Below are positions 22,663 through 40,780 of a stretch of DNA of 64,000 nt, piece by piece. Each line of letters opens with the position of its first letter. The stretch's first letter is position 1. The translations under genes were made by a program, and so were the position numbers. This DNA is from Caenorhabditis elegans (taxonomy: Eukaryota; Nematoda; Chromadorea; Rhabditida; Rhabditidae), in contig NC_003282.8 of the NCBI RefSeq assembly GCF_000002985.6, positions 11,656,001 to 11,720,000 of the forward strand, given 5' to 3'. The notes under the pieces were generated by a model. That model ran no database searches. It was not told the DNA's origin and saw nothing but the letters and a program-made list of their open reading frames with translations.

Positions 22663-25600
22663 TTACTCTTCAAATTCAAGTTCATCAAGAACTCGATCAA
22701 TATGTTCAACAGCTGAAAGACCGAGACCAGCCCATGTCTTATCATCAAGCACTTTGACATGAGTCTGAAGAAGATCCATTTCTGTTTGAGCACCAGTATC
22801 TCGGAGGGAATCAATGTCATCTTCAATGAATCGGAGGCGATGGCGAACGATTTCTGCCTCGCTTTTACTGAAATTGGAATTTTTTTGCATTCAGCCTCTT
22901 TGAAAACTTACATCGACTCAGCCACATCTCCATTACTCGAGTACCCCGAACTTAATTCACGTGGCGAGAATGCTCTTCTTTCAGCCGTCTCAAATCCGTT
23001 TGTATTACTTGAATAACTCGTGACACCTCCTGGACTAATTGGACCATTCGGATTTGGAGAAGCAAATTGTGATAGATCATGCATCGATTGTGACTTCTTC
23101 TTTGACTTGCTCTTTCTTCGCTTCCCTTGATAAGCTGCCACAAGTCTTTCCATTTCTCTGTGATGCCGGAGAGCTGCAATCGATTGAGGAGAGTGACCAT
23201 TGGCATTGATCAACGCTGGATCCGCACCGTTTTCAAGCTAAATACAAGAAAGTGTATTACATATTTATTCACAATTACAATGCCGGCAATTTCGATAAAT
23301 TCAGAAATTTATGAAAATACAAATGTTTCATAATTTTTAAAATTTGAAGCAAAAACATGAAGACTTGACTTATTAACTTCCGGAATACACATAGTTTTTG
23401 AGACTACCGATTTCAGAAATTTTTCGTTTTTGGAAAATCAAAAACCATCAAATGCTAATAATTTTCGATTGCCGCGTACCCCTAATTTCTTTTATAACAC
23501 AAACCATATAAAGTGCTGCATCCAAATGATTATTCATTGCAGCCAAATGAAGTGGAGTATTTCCTCTTGTATCCCTCAATGTCATTACATAATGTCTCTT
23601 CTTTTTGCTGAATGCATTTAATAAATGAGAAAGAACAGGTACACTTCCGGAATCTGAAATTTGTTCATTTTTCTTTAAAATATCAGAAAGATGTACTCAC
23701 ATGCTGCACAGTGTATAGCATTTGCTCTATCATTAGTTGTCCATAAAATAGCATCAGATCCACTTCTATTTAAAATCCATCTTACAATATGTTCATGACC
23801 ACAGAGACATGCAATATGAAGTAGAGATTGACCTCTATTACTCACTGATCCCATTTCACTTCTAGCCTTTTCAACTAGGAATCGAACAGTTCCAAGACAT
23901 CCACCTTGCACAGCATATACACATGGAGTACACCCAAATTCATCTCTTGCATTTACCATTTGATTATCAAACTTGATTGCGGCACGAAGAAACTCAATAT
24001 TTCCTTGTGCAGCTGCCACATGAACTGGTAGCATTTTGCAGTTATTATCGAGAAGTGCAAGTGCTTTTCCAAATTTTCTGAGCAACCAGATGCTCATGTC
24101 AGTGTCACCACGAGCAGTTGCGGCCATAAGAATGGATGTTCCGTTGACGTCACGGGTCATTGCACAATTCATTGTCGATTTTAGGGAGCCGCCAAGAAGA
24201 ATTTCAAGTGCTCGCATATCTAGGAAAATTGTATTTCAAAATCAGTAATTTTATCTTTTTAGAAACAATTTTTAAGGTTTCATTGTGGATAACTATTAAA
24301 TCAAATACGCCAGGGCTATTGAGATTTTAAATTTGTTTTATGGTAATTTCGGAATTTTTAGAACAGATTACTCAAAGGCTCGCGGATTTCACTCTTTTGT
24401 TCCCCATTGTTCTTTATTCAAAGCCAAATTTAAAAATTAAAAATTAAATATTTTCATCACAAACTTTTTGGCGAGAATTGTATGAATAAAACCTTTTGGT
24501 TTTTTTTTTCACTTGAAAATCTTCAAATTTGAGCTACATTCACATGGAAAGCTGCTGAAAATTTCTTCAATCTAAAGTTTTCTGTAATTTACACCCATAA
24601 ATTGAGAAAAGCGCAAAAACTGGCTCGTCCAAAAAAAAGTTTTTTGAGGTCTTCATTATAAGATTAGAAGGCTCCCTTCCCAACATTTCCAACTCAGAAT
24701 CCCCTTCTCAATACCTCCATGAGCAGCCGAGATGTGTGCTGCAGTTTCACCATTCGTCGACTGGATGTCCCTAAGCTCGGGAAGTCTGTCCAGTAAGTAC
24801 CTGCAAAAAATCTCAATCTCTCGTCAATGACCTGATTTCTCTTTTTGTTTGCTCTTCCATCTCCCCTTCCAACGCATATCAATTCCGAGCTGATCTGCCG
24901 GAAGGGAAAAGCACTCAATTGCCCTCCTTCATCTGCATCTTTACACTCACTTCAAAATGTTCAAATTTCCAACCCGGGCTGCCATGTGAAGAGCATTTTG
25001 ACCGATAGTGTCCTTGGCAAGCAGGTCATTGTTCGAAAATCTGGAATTTAAACATTTGAAAGTCTGTCGTTCAAACATACCGTATATTCTCTATTAGTGC
25101 TGTATCTCCAGTAGTACTGCAGTCTCTAATAGTGCTGCATTCAAAAAGGGTCCGAAAAATAGTGCTGCAGTCTCTATTAGTGCTGCACCCCATTTTCTAT
25201 TGAAAGAGTTACTTGACAGTTTCGATATTTTTGGTTTTTTTTGTATATTTTTGATGATTTTTTGATAATAAGTAATTGAATTATTGGGTTTTTTTGTTAC
25301 AAAAGTTCGCAATTTTTATGAATTTCTGCTTAAAAATGAGTTTTTGGGACTAAAAACTAGTGATCTATAATTGAAAATAGCCGTTCGAAAATTAATGCTG
25401 CAGTCTCCAGTAGTACTGCAGTCTCTAATAGTGCTGCATTAAAAAAGGGCCTGAAATTAGTGATGCATGCAGCACTAATAGAGAATATACGGTAACTTGG
25501 GTGCCGCTAAACCTAGGCTTGCCAAAATTTTGCCCAACATTTGCCTTAATACTTTTTAGGCCAAACTTGGGCAAGAAACTAGCGAGAAATGAAATAAATT

Positions 25601-25990
25601 TTGGCATCTTTAGAAGCTTCAATGACTGAGATCGTGGTGAGACCCACTCAGAAAATCGAGTCTTCAAACTGTCATAAAAGTTCAAAATTTTGTTTGAAAT
25701 TTTTTTTTATAGTTCTGAAATCATATTTCTATAATGAACAAAAAGTTAAACGTGGAGCATGAGAGCAAAAGTAACTAAATTACATACCTCGCCAAACATT
25801 GCACATGCTTATTTGTAATTGACATAATTACATCTTCACACACATGATTCTCATCTAAAGAATTTTCCTCACCAATTACTTCTAATGGCAAATAGTCACC
25901 GTTACTGAAATACACATTTTTGTTAAACATATTTCATAAGTGTTCTTACTCTTCCAATGATCCATTGGGACCACTACGTTCTGATGACAT
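22663..25990 (-). CDS. Ankyrin-repeat protein, espin-like, 510 aa
   Basis: Eight exons, minus strand: 25990-25950, 25904-25788, 25040-24951, 24800-24715, 24219-23701, 23653-23505, 23237-22912, 22867-22663. All phases close. After an acidic N terminus of about 60 residues come ten or so ankyrin repeats (about residues 55-360), with typical words ALHMAA, LPVHVAAAQG, LLHIACLCGH, PLHLAAMNNHLDAA. A Lys-rich basic patch (RRKSKSKKK) and a Ser/Gly-rich linker follow, then a C-terminal helix ending DELEFEE. The order and spacing (LPVHVAA, CTPCVYAVQGGC, LLHIACLCGHEHIVRWIL, AIHCAAYSG) resemble espins, actin-bundling ankyrin proteins, but no espin actin-binding motif was identified. A 3' splice acceptor lies 15 bp before the ATG. 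The gene converges on inx-9, with 287 bp between stop codons. Confidence 0.88.
25078..25494. mobile_element. TA-flanked MITE with 25-bp terminal inverted repeats
   Basis: Left end 25078-25102 and right end 25470-25494 are perfect inverted repeats starting TACCGTATATTCTC. If the outer TA is the duplicated target site, the element is CCGTATATT...AATATACGG, as in Tc1/mariner-type MITEs. Inside, a block with CTGCAGTCTCTAATAGTGCTG followed by an AAAAAGGG run recurs directly (about 25120 and 25418). It lies in the second intron of the ankyrin gene. Confidence 0.75.
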
Positions 25991-28900
25991 TGAAACTTTG
26001 GAATTCTGAAATTAAAATGTGATTGATCATTAATGATTAAATAACCTGTCAATTGAAATGCGAGGAAACGTGAAAAGAGCGCGAAACGAATATTTGTTCG
26101 ATCTTTTGTACTTGATGAGATTGGATTTCAATATTTCAAAGTCTATCTAGTCTTAAAAAATAAGATCAAAGAGCCAAACGGCAAGGCAGTGCCAAGTAAA
26201 CTGTTTTTTTAATTCACACTCTCCGGGAAAATAAAATACAATAGAAAAAATAGAAATTTTTAAATTAAAAAAAAACATAAATCAGTGTTTTTTTAATATT
26301 TCTATTTACAATCTTACTTTACAATTTACTCCACAACTCAATTTACAAAAATTTACAAGTCGAAAATGGCTGTCACACATTGATATATCATAATTTTACA
26401 TAAAAAACCTTTTATATTTTATTAATTTTTAAATTGTATGTAACAAACAGTAACAGTAGGGCTTCGAACATGCAAGCTTGCTAGAAATTTCTCAAAAAAA
26501 AATCTTTGAAAATTTAACAATTTGCAAAAACTTTGGCTGACAAGTTTGGAAAATTCTAAAGCATCTTCGATTGTTTCAATTAAATAAACTTTTAAACCAC
26601 TGTTCTGTATTTTTAGCAAACTGCCAACTGACGCTACTTCACCATTAAACTTAAGATTTTCGCAGGTTGGATTATTTAAGACGACTCAAAATTGTGATTC
26701 TTTGTAATCAATAATCAGGCGGTAAGCAGAAAGTTGAAAAAGCGACAAATATTTCAGACTAAACAAGTAACTAGTCCTGTATTACTTGTAAAAGTACTAC
26801 TTTCGACAAAAGTTTTGTATCAAGGACTCACTCTTGAATGTGCACAAACGAGCACAAAAAGTGAACGAATTGGAACGTGCACAGACAAAAAAATGAAAAA
26901 GTGGAATAGAAGAGTACTAAACCGAATTACTGTTTGAGAGGGAATGTGTCTCTGTTGACATGCGCGACACAAGAAAAGACTTACAAATATTGAGCAACTT
27001 CAAATAAACACAGTTTTGAGCACAAATCAGACGAAAATATATTTTTTTGAGGAAAATCAAGAACTTATTTATGGTAAATTTGAAATATACTTGACTTTAA
27101 AAATTGAACATTGATGTGAAATATCTATCTAAAAGACTTGTCAGAAAAAAATTTCTTTGAATATTGTTTGCACAGTTCTGAATTTTTTCCAAGTGTATTC
27201 TATCTGGAATGTACTCTAAGAATATATATATATATAAACTTTTCAGTCGACATATTTTTTCATACAACAAAAGAAACTCGAGATATCAGCGTTCAAACCT
27301 TAGAAGTGGTAGTTAACGATGCACCATGTATTGAAAATTTACCTTACATTAATAGCACATTTTATTTAGAAATGAGCAAAAAGTATTTCACAACCAAACT
27401 GTAGAAAAAAGAAATAATAAATATTTTTCAGTTGAAAACACACCTTTTAACACCTTCAAATAAATCTAAAATCTAAAAATAAGGATAATAATGCGTTCCT
27501 CAAGCCATATGCACTCCAGAACTGGAAGTAAGGGTGGTGCTCCTACTGGCCTTTAACTTAAGCTACGTCCGAGCCGAGGAACTGTGACCAAGGGTGAAAA
27601 AGATCAAGCTAAACTTTAACTATATTTCAGACTCGAATTGAAGAGTTTCACACATAATGGTCTATGGAAAAATATAAATTTTCGAGCAATCAGTTAAAAT
27701 ATCTCTATTCAGGTTTCCGTAGAAACTGTAAGTAATGAAGTGTAGAAGAAGCATGCACCTTCACCGAGAGGTAAGAGTGCGGCAAAAGTCAAAGTTAAGA
27801 GGGTGGATGTGTATGCTATTCTCTCCCTTACTTCATTTCTCTCTCCTTCCGTGATCCGACCGGTATTTCACCTTCCCCCGTTCTTCTTCGCGCCGTTGAC
27901 AAATATTACCGTCCGCACACACATATCACTCGGCACAGAAAAAGAGTTGAAGCATTGCGCAACACCTTTCGAGATTTCACATGCAAATGATCACCCAGCT
28001 GCTACTGATGCCACTTGATGTGATATGGATCATGTGCTAACTTTTTAGGAGTTCGGGATTTCTATACAAATGGCTCCAATGCATTTCTGAAAAATGAAAA
28101 GCTTCTGGGATCTTGTGGAATCTCAACCCTCGCTACTAAAGATTCTAGAGAAGCTTTGTGCCATATTGTCAAATCTGTTCCTTTTTCTCAGGCAAAAAAA
28201 ATCCCATCTGACACAGGAGTGGGATTTCTACAATTCTACAAAATATCCTACCATGTTGTTCCAAAAATTTTAAGCTAAAAATTAGTGTAAAAATATAGAA
28301 AATAACATTAATTTTAGCCAATTTTGCATGGTTAAGATCGTGCTGACGTCACATTTTTAAGGGAAAAAACCCCGTTTTTTTTGTAGGTCAACCCGTGATG
28401 GGACAACCTGACACCACGTGTAATCGGCAATTTGTAGCTATCGCACGTGGTGTCAGACTGTTCCATAACGCTATGATCTACAATAAATGCGGGAATTGAA
28501 ACGCAGAGTTTTCAACTAGTGTCGAACGGTTAAGAGCGTGCTGACTTCACACTTTTCTGGGCGAGAAATTTCCGCATTTTTCGTAGATCATGCGGTTATG
28601 GGACAGTCTGAGACCACTTGCTATCGGGTAATTTTTAAACACATTTTCAAATGTTTCACTTCAAATAAATGTTATTTTCGAATGCGTTTCTATATTTTTA
28701 GACTAATTTTTAATACATGGAACAACATGGTGCATAAAATCATTTTGTAGAATTAATTATCCGGCGACAAATTTCAGCTACAGAATTTCTGATCATTATG
28801 AAAATTCCGAATAGTAAGAATTCAACTCCCTTTACCAGTTTGTTCTCAAACTTAGAGTTCTTACAAGTTTTTAACGGCGAAATGGCTTTGGAATTCCCTT

Positions 28901-29076
28901 TTTGTTTGCCAAGATTATCAGATGATCCGGTAAACCAACAAAACAAATTTGTTTCCTTGAGTTATAAGCCACATAAATTCCAATTTTTTACTCAATTCAA
29001 TAAAATCGTATCAAACATTAAGACCAAAAATTCAAAACAGAACAAACAACATCAACAGTAACAACAACAAAAATAA
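25991..29076. other. Long gene-free stretch upstream of the ankyrin gene
   Basis: No supported gene. It should hold the promoter of the minus-strand ankyrin gene, an (AT)n tract near 27220, a locally G+C-rich patch at 27490-27600, another at 27800-28020 with the octamer ATGCAAAT at 27982, and the palindromic repeats at 28337-28630. The last few hundred bases are 3' flank of the NOP9-like gene. Confidence 0.5.
28337..28630. repeat. Palindromic dispersed repeat plus second direct copy
   Basis: The arms at 28382-28420 and 28444-28482 are imperfect inverted repeats (39 bp each) with a 23-bp loop, centred on ACACCACGTG / CACGTGGTGT. The words CGTGCTGAC-TCACA, GATCATGCGG and GGGACAGTCTGA recur in a second, direct copy at about 28532-28630. 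This is a common C. elegans palindromic family. Confidence 0.75.
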
Positions 29077-32000
29077 TTAATTCTTAGACTTTTTCATCTT
29101 TTCAACCCAATCTTTCCGGCTTTTTCTGAACAGGTAAAGATCGCAGCGAAGCATTGCAAATTTCCAGAACTTGGATGAATTCTGAAAACGAAGAAAGTGA
29201 ATTATATATTTTTGTTACAGAAAAATGCTCACATGAATTCCAACAAGAACTTTCATGATTTCCTGCTTGCGCTTTACGTCTACAAATTCCCAAATTTTCT
29301 CGAAAACTCGACTTCCGAAAGTATCAGTGATAAGCGTCTCCCAAGAATTTTTCTGAAAATTTTACAATTGAAAATTTAAATAAACATTGTCAAATTACAT
29401 CAAAAGCACCAATAATCTTCTCTTTGATCTCTTCTGGCATAGTCTTACTAGCCAAAACAGCTTGAATCAAACGAGAAGTGTACTTGTTACATGACATTTC
29501 TTGAATTTGTTGCTCACTGAGTTGCTCAAAGCCAGTTGCCAATGTTTTCGTTTTTGAGAAGTTGACAAGTTCTGAGACGAGCATTGTACCCTGGAATTTA
29601 TTTATTTAAATTTTATAATATAGAAAATTTTGATTGAATATTGGGGGAAATTTTGAATAAAACTGTAAACTAAAAAAAAATTCTGAATTAAAATTTTTTT
29701 CTAATTTGTGAAAACAATTTAAATGGCTGAATTATTTTTGATATTTTTTAGTATTTTTTTTTAGTATTTTCTTTGATTATTGTTGTGAAACATAGAAGAA
29801 GAAAAAACACTTCAAGCCAGCTTTTTTTGCGGAAAAATTTCTGAAAATTGAAAAAATCTGTTTCACATAAATAATCGAAGAAAAAAAAAAGAATAAACCC
29901 CAACTAGCTGAGGTTTTATCATAGTTGAAACTATTACCGACTGAAAACGGAAAATGCCAAATCTAAGGAATTCAAAAAAAAAATCAACCACATGAACGTT
30001 TTTTAATTAAGAAAAGTTAAAAATTAAGTAAAATTCCAAACATTTTTTACAGTTATTCTCGTTATATCAACACTTTTTTTTGTTATTTATAGAAATAGTC
30101 CACTTCCAAATCTATTTTTCAAATGATTATGTAGAAGTCGTATACGCTATAGCTAACCTTTTGTGTGAACTTCTGAGTATCGAAAATGCTTCCATCACAT
30201 CCATTCAAAGTAAGCACGTTGAGTAAAAATTGTCCTTTCTTTGCCTCTGAAGCTGCGCGGAAATATTTTCTCAGTTGTTGAAGCATGGTTTTCTCGGATG
30301 ATGGATATCGTGCAGCACATCGGATAACCGAAAGGAACACACCAGAATTCTGATGTTCAAGCAGAGAAGAACACTTTGGAGCCATTGTTTCAATTATTTC
30401 AGTGACCATTTCCAACGATGTTGAGCTATTGATCATTTTTTGAAGAGGAAAGTTTGAGAATCGATTATCTGTCAATTCGTCAACATTTTTACTGCAAAAT
30501 TCAATCCATAAAAGACTTCGAGCATCTTCTGAGCAAGTTTCCATCAGCTTATCCCAAACACGAGATCCATTTGATGAATACCATGCCTTCGAGATTCCTT
30601 CAATATCTTCCTTTTCGAGCTTCTTCTTCACATATTCATCACCTCTTTTGTCTCCCCAAAGCCCATCGGCTTCAATAAAATCTTGAAATAGTGTCACAAA
30701 AATCGGAGAATCCATAAAGGTTTTATTAAGATTCTCATCGAATGCCAAGATTGCAAGTTTTTCATAAACATTCTTCAAGCTAGCCTTCATTTCTTGTCCT
30801 TTGTAATTTCTTTTCTTTTCCTCTCCAACCTTTGGCCTTGCTGACAATCCACAACACACCCAGACAATAGCTCGAATCAGAAAACTCGAAGGTTGTGTTG
30901 TAACAGCATCCGCCCAGTTATCCATAAGAATTCCTGCTAGTTTTTGAAGAATCTCCACATGTTCTGATTCGGCGATTGGGCACATCGAGAATATCAAATT
31001 TTCAATTGTCCTAGCACTAGCTCCTCCGAAAATCAGCTCAGCTAATGTTTTATGCTTGAGACGAGAAATCGATGAAAGGAAGAGAGCTGCTCCTTTAGGA
31101 CAACTTCCAAATACAGATTCAACAACAACGGCTGCTTCTGTCCACGAGAGAAGAGTTTTCTCCTGGCCAACAACTTCTTCAGCACACTTTTCCAGAATAA
31201 AATCTTCAATTTTTCCCTCTTTCTTCTTGATTTGTTCAATACTTCTCAGATAACCAACAATTTCTTTCGGAAATTCACGACCATCTCCATCTGGTCGAGA
31301 GTCGTTGAATGAAGCCGAATCAGCTTGTCCGTAGCTATCCGGTTGTCCTGAATTCGTGTCATCACCGCCGCCAACTCGACCGTATTGCTGTAAATTAAAT
31401 AAATATATACGTTTTTGTGGTAATTGCCTAGGGAGCGCTTTGGAGTTCATTTTATCGATTCTTCACAGAAAAAAGTCTCAATATATCGAATATAAATTTT
31501 TTAAAATTCAATTTCAAAAAAATACTGAAATATTTGTGAATTCCCGCGCTCATTTTTTCAGACAGTTTTTCGGAAAGAAACCTCGAAAATCCGAACGAAA
31601 TTCGATAAAATGAAATTGGTCTAAAACCTATAATTCCACATTTTGAACAATTTTTGTCCAGGAAAATGACTAAAAAATTCAAAAATAATTCGGCTTTTTT
31701 TTATTTTTTGCAAAATAATACAAATTTTAGAAATGTTTTTAACTCGACATATCGAAACTTTTTCTGTAATTTTGAGTTTAAAAAGCCAGAGACGCTACAT
31801 CACTCACGACACCATCTGACACAAACCTTCTCAAAATCTCCGGCACTGAATTCTCTGTTACCACCGAATCCTCTTCCACCACCACCACGTCCACCTCTAT
31901 CATTTCTTCTAAATCCACCATCTCCTCCTCTTCCACGACCTCCTCCACCTCGATTTCCACTTCCAAATCGTTCATTTTTGGCTAGAAAAGTTCTGAAATT

Positions 32001-32117
32001 GTTTCTCTCCTCCTGTGGCTTCTTCTCAGCATCAGCAGCAGCATATCCGTATCCTTCAAATGAGTTTTTCGCTGGAGGATTCTCATCAGACTCTACATTT
32101 TTCCTTTTTCTCGTCAT
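29077..32117 (-). CDS. NOP9/Pumilio-like RNA-binding protein, 645 aa
   Basis: Five exons, minus: 32117-31827, 31387-30158, 29590-29399, 29352-29233, 29181-29077. The N terminus is basic and charged (MTRKRKN), then a Gly/Arg-rich RGG region (about residues 50-92). The rest is alpha-helical repeats with Pumilio-like cores: GASARTIENLIFSM, NGSRVWDKLMETC, RFSNFPLQKMIN, CNKYTSRLIQAVLAS, FGSRVFEKIWEFV. This organisation fits the NOP9 family of Pumilio proteins, which bind pre-rRNA in 40S ribosome biogenesis; the assignment is by repeat pattern, not alignment. The start ATG is one base after a 3' splice acceptor (TTATTAG|A ATG), suggesting trans-splicing. The gene lies 929 bp downstream of let-60 on the same strand. 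RGG regions usually bind RNA or nucleolar partners. Confidence 0.8.
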
Positions 32118-33045
32118 TCTAATAAATTAAATTTAGTTTTTTTTAAAATCATGCTCCGATGGCGAGGTCAAAATATAACACTGAAATTAACAAAATATAG
32201 TTGAATAGATTTAAAAAAATAATATTAGCTTTTTAAAATTTATATCATTGCAATACTTCCTTGAAAATAAAATAATAATAAAAACTTGATCAAAAGAATA
32301 GGAATATTATATTCAGATAGGACTATAAAATGTAGAGGAATAGAGAAAAATGAATGCAATACGAGGGAGCAAAAACTTTCAGATGTTCAGAAAATGTATG
32401 AGAAATGGGGTCTAATTGTATCTATATTATAGTTAATGAAAGAGAAATAATTACTTGACAAAAATGAGAGGAAACAGAGAAAAAATAAACGGAACGACCG
32501 GCAGATGCAAAAGAATTTAATTTTCAGAGAACTTCTGAAAATAGATGAGGCCAATAATTTGTATGAAAACGAGGAAGGGGAATAAAGCATCAAAAAAGCA
32601 ATACAAACATTCTGAAAATATGCAGAGAAAGTGAAAAAAAAATGGTGCGATGTTTTTTTTGGTAGAGTTGGCCAATTTTGGAACGAGGAGGGGGTTCGGA
32701 TGCATGTTTTAGATATGGATCACACACTACAGCTAGTTTTGACACCTATGAATGAATGGAGATTTGGGCTAAGCGAAAGATGAGGAATTAGAATGAAGGA
32801 TGAAGAAAAAAAAGGAGAAAAAATAATGACGAGCAGACGAGAGAACAAGTTCAATCGATGCATAGAGAAAAAAAGGTGGAAATTCGAAGAGTATGTAGAG
32901 GCGGAAGAGGATCGATCACAAGTTTCAGATAAAACAGATAAATGAATAATGAAAATGTACCAAAAAAGTACGAGAAAGGATAATTGGGTGGGAGTTGACA
33001 CGACTGAAAATGAGTTGGCGAAATTGGGCAATTCCCGACGCTGAA
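32118..33045 (-). other. let-60 3'UTR and spacer
   Basis: This non-coding stretch follows the let-60 stop and should contain its 3'UTR. On the mRNA strand it is C/U-rich (the plus strand is a purine-rich GAGG/GAAA pattern). The let-60 3'UTR is a published let-7 microRNA target with imperfect sites. I found no perfect 7-mer seed match (plus-strand GAGGTAG) but several GAGG-containing near matches. Confidence 0.5.
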
Positions 33046-38549
<5,504 letters not shown>

Positions 38550-40377
38550 ATGAGACAATCTTCATCGCGACGTGCCTTTATCTATGGAATACCAGGTTGA
38601 TTTTGAGAATATTTGGCAAATGTTTAATAAAATCAGCCTTTTAAGCACTAGTTTTGGCATTTGTCATACTATGGAATGAAAGCTGGTCATATTGGTGGTT
38701 ATCTAGACAGTGGCCTGAGCATGAGGAAAACGGAAGATGTGATCGGATACTTATCGTTGCAGATCCTCAGTTAATTGGATACAAGAATGAAAAATTTGGA
38801 GAAATTTCCAGATGGGACAGTGATAGGTAGACAAAATAATACTTTTCTGTTCGAGAATTTAAAATTTTAGATATCTTGCAACTGGATACAGCTATGCAAA
38901 ATGGCGATTCTTACCAACTACTGTTATGTTTCTTGGAGACTTATTTGATGAAGGGATCGAGTCAAATGATGACGAGTGGTATGAAACATATGAACGATTT
39001 ATTGGAATTTACCCGATTGATCGAGGCGATGTGAGCTTTTGCTAGAAATTATTGCAAATGATTTCTTAATTTTACAGAATGCAATTTACATTGCTGGAGA
39101 TAATGACATCGGCGGAGAGTCGGAACTAATTTCAGAATCGCGAAGAAATCAATTTTATAATTATTTTCGAAATAATGTTTCGGATTTGAAAGATAGATAT
39201 TCAATCAGTGAAACATATCTTTTCGAGAATCCGATATTAAAGCATATCACAAAAGCTCAAGTTCCAGTTGCAAAAATAATGTTGACCCATGTTCCGTATC
39301 TAGTCGAAGGATACAAGCACTCGGATGTGGTAAGTGAAAAAATAAAAATATGATTCGAAATCTTCATCTACGAAAAAACAATTTTAGGGGCAAAAAATGG
39401 ATTTAATACTATCTGCTCACGATCACACTACTGGAATCTATGAATATCAGCGATCGGCGCCACGAGCCGTTCTATTCACACGAGTTTCTGACGTTTCACC
39501 AACATACTTCAAAAATATAGGGCAAAATGAACCGCTTATTGAGTTACAAACGCCTACATGTTCATATCGGTTAGTTTAAACAAAAAATTCGAAAAAGTGA
39601 AAAGAAACAAAGAAAATCAGAGAAAAATTCAGAAAAAAAGAATTTCAAAGACAGAAGAAATTTTTGCTGGTTACGATAGATTTTAAAGGCGCAGCGACAA
39701 AAGTAGATGCGTGGTCTCGCAGCGAAATTGAATTTTTGAAGCTGCGCCGAGATTTTTTGTTGAAATTATTGGTTTTTAATGTTTTTTGCTGTTTCTCATG
39801 AGAATTATACTAGAAAAATTATTTTTGAAATAAAAACTGAAAAAAAAGACAGAAAATCGAAGCAAAATTGAGAAAAAAAAACCAAATCTTTGTTGAGAAA
39901 AAATTGCACTGGTCACTGTAGATATAAAAGGCGCGTTCACAAAAGTGGGTGAATGGTCTCGCAGCGAATTGAAACTTTTAATAATGCGCCTAGATTTTTC
40001 TGTTGAAATAAAAATATTTTTATGTTTTTTGAAGAAGTGAAACTTAATTTTTGGAAATACGCCTAGATTTTTCAGTTGAATTATTGAGTTTCGAATGTTT
40101 TTGACGTTCTTTTTTGAATGCAAGAAAAATCGCGAAAACAAAGCTTTAACAAAGTTTCAAATTTTCCAGAATGGGAGTTTACTCAATGGGATACGGAGCC
40201 CTTTCAATTTGTCGTCTGAACGATGACTACAGGAGTGTTCAAGTTCAATACTCTGTTCTTTGGCTTCCTTCTCGATTTGCTCAACTCTTTTTATACATAT
40301 TCTCACTAATATTCTCCGCTTTTTGGATAATTTTCCAAAAGCGGTGTCGTACTCGTCGATATTCTTGGATGCTGTGA
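38550..40377 (+). CDS. Cdc1/MPPE1-type membrane metallophosphoesterase
   Basis: Six exons: 38550-38595, 38652-38826, 38871-39030, 39078-39329, 39388-39569, 40170-40377; 340 aa. Metal-binding motifs are in order: ADPQ (Asp53), GDLFDEG (Asp97), GDND (Asn136), THVPY (His198) and SAHDHTTG (His222/His224). An N-terminal hydrophobic segment (about residues 10-23) and a C-terminal membrane helix (QLFLYIFSLIFSAFWIIF) place the active site in the lumen. This is the layout of yeast Cdc1 and vertebrate MPPE1/PGAP5, which remove ethanolamine phosphate from GPI-anchor mannose; the exact substrate here is inferred. Intron 5 (600 bp) carries two copies of a dispersed repeat. The gene converges on dpy-20. 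Confidence 0.88.
39664..40014. repeat. Two imperfect direct repeats (about 110 bp)
   Basis: Copies at about 39664-39773 and 39904-40014 share the words AAAGGCGC, ACAAAAGT, TGGTCTCGCAGCGAA, TGCGCC and AGATTTTT, in the same order. A third, partial copy follows near 40058. They lie in intron 5 of the metallophosphoesterase gene. Confidence 0.65.
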
Positions 40378-40651
40378 TATTTCCTTTGAATTGTGATTTT
40401 AACTCTTGATCTCATTTTGTACACGAGTCTTTGTTTCTTTTTAAATGAATATTTATTTAATATGAACCCGATTATGAGTTGGAAAGAAACAATAACACTG
40501 GAAAGAGTCTTCGTGGCAAGACCCGTTTAGATATGAAATGCACTGGATATAATGATATAAAATACACTGAAACAAAAGAGGCAGTTAGAAGAGAGAAGAG
40601 TTAGTTTCGAGGAAAGATATCGTAATGCAGAAATTATTTGAAAGCCGTTCT

Positions 40652-40725
40652 TAAAGGCGCGTGAAGTTATTCAGAAAGTTTTTCTCTTTGCGAGACCCAT
40701 CCGAATAAATTCATGCGCCTTTAAA
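40652..40725. repeat. Short palindromic repeat between convergent genes
   Basis: TTAAAGGCGCGTGAA at the left end is matched inverted by ATGCGCCTTTAAATA at the right end, with GCGAGACCC between. It lies in the 403-bp gap between the stop codons of the metallophosphoesterase and dpy-20. Confidence 0.55.
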
Positions 40726-40780
40726 TACGCTATCCACAAATTTGTAAATTCACGATAATTGACATTGAAAAAAAAACACG

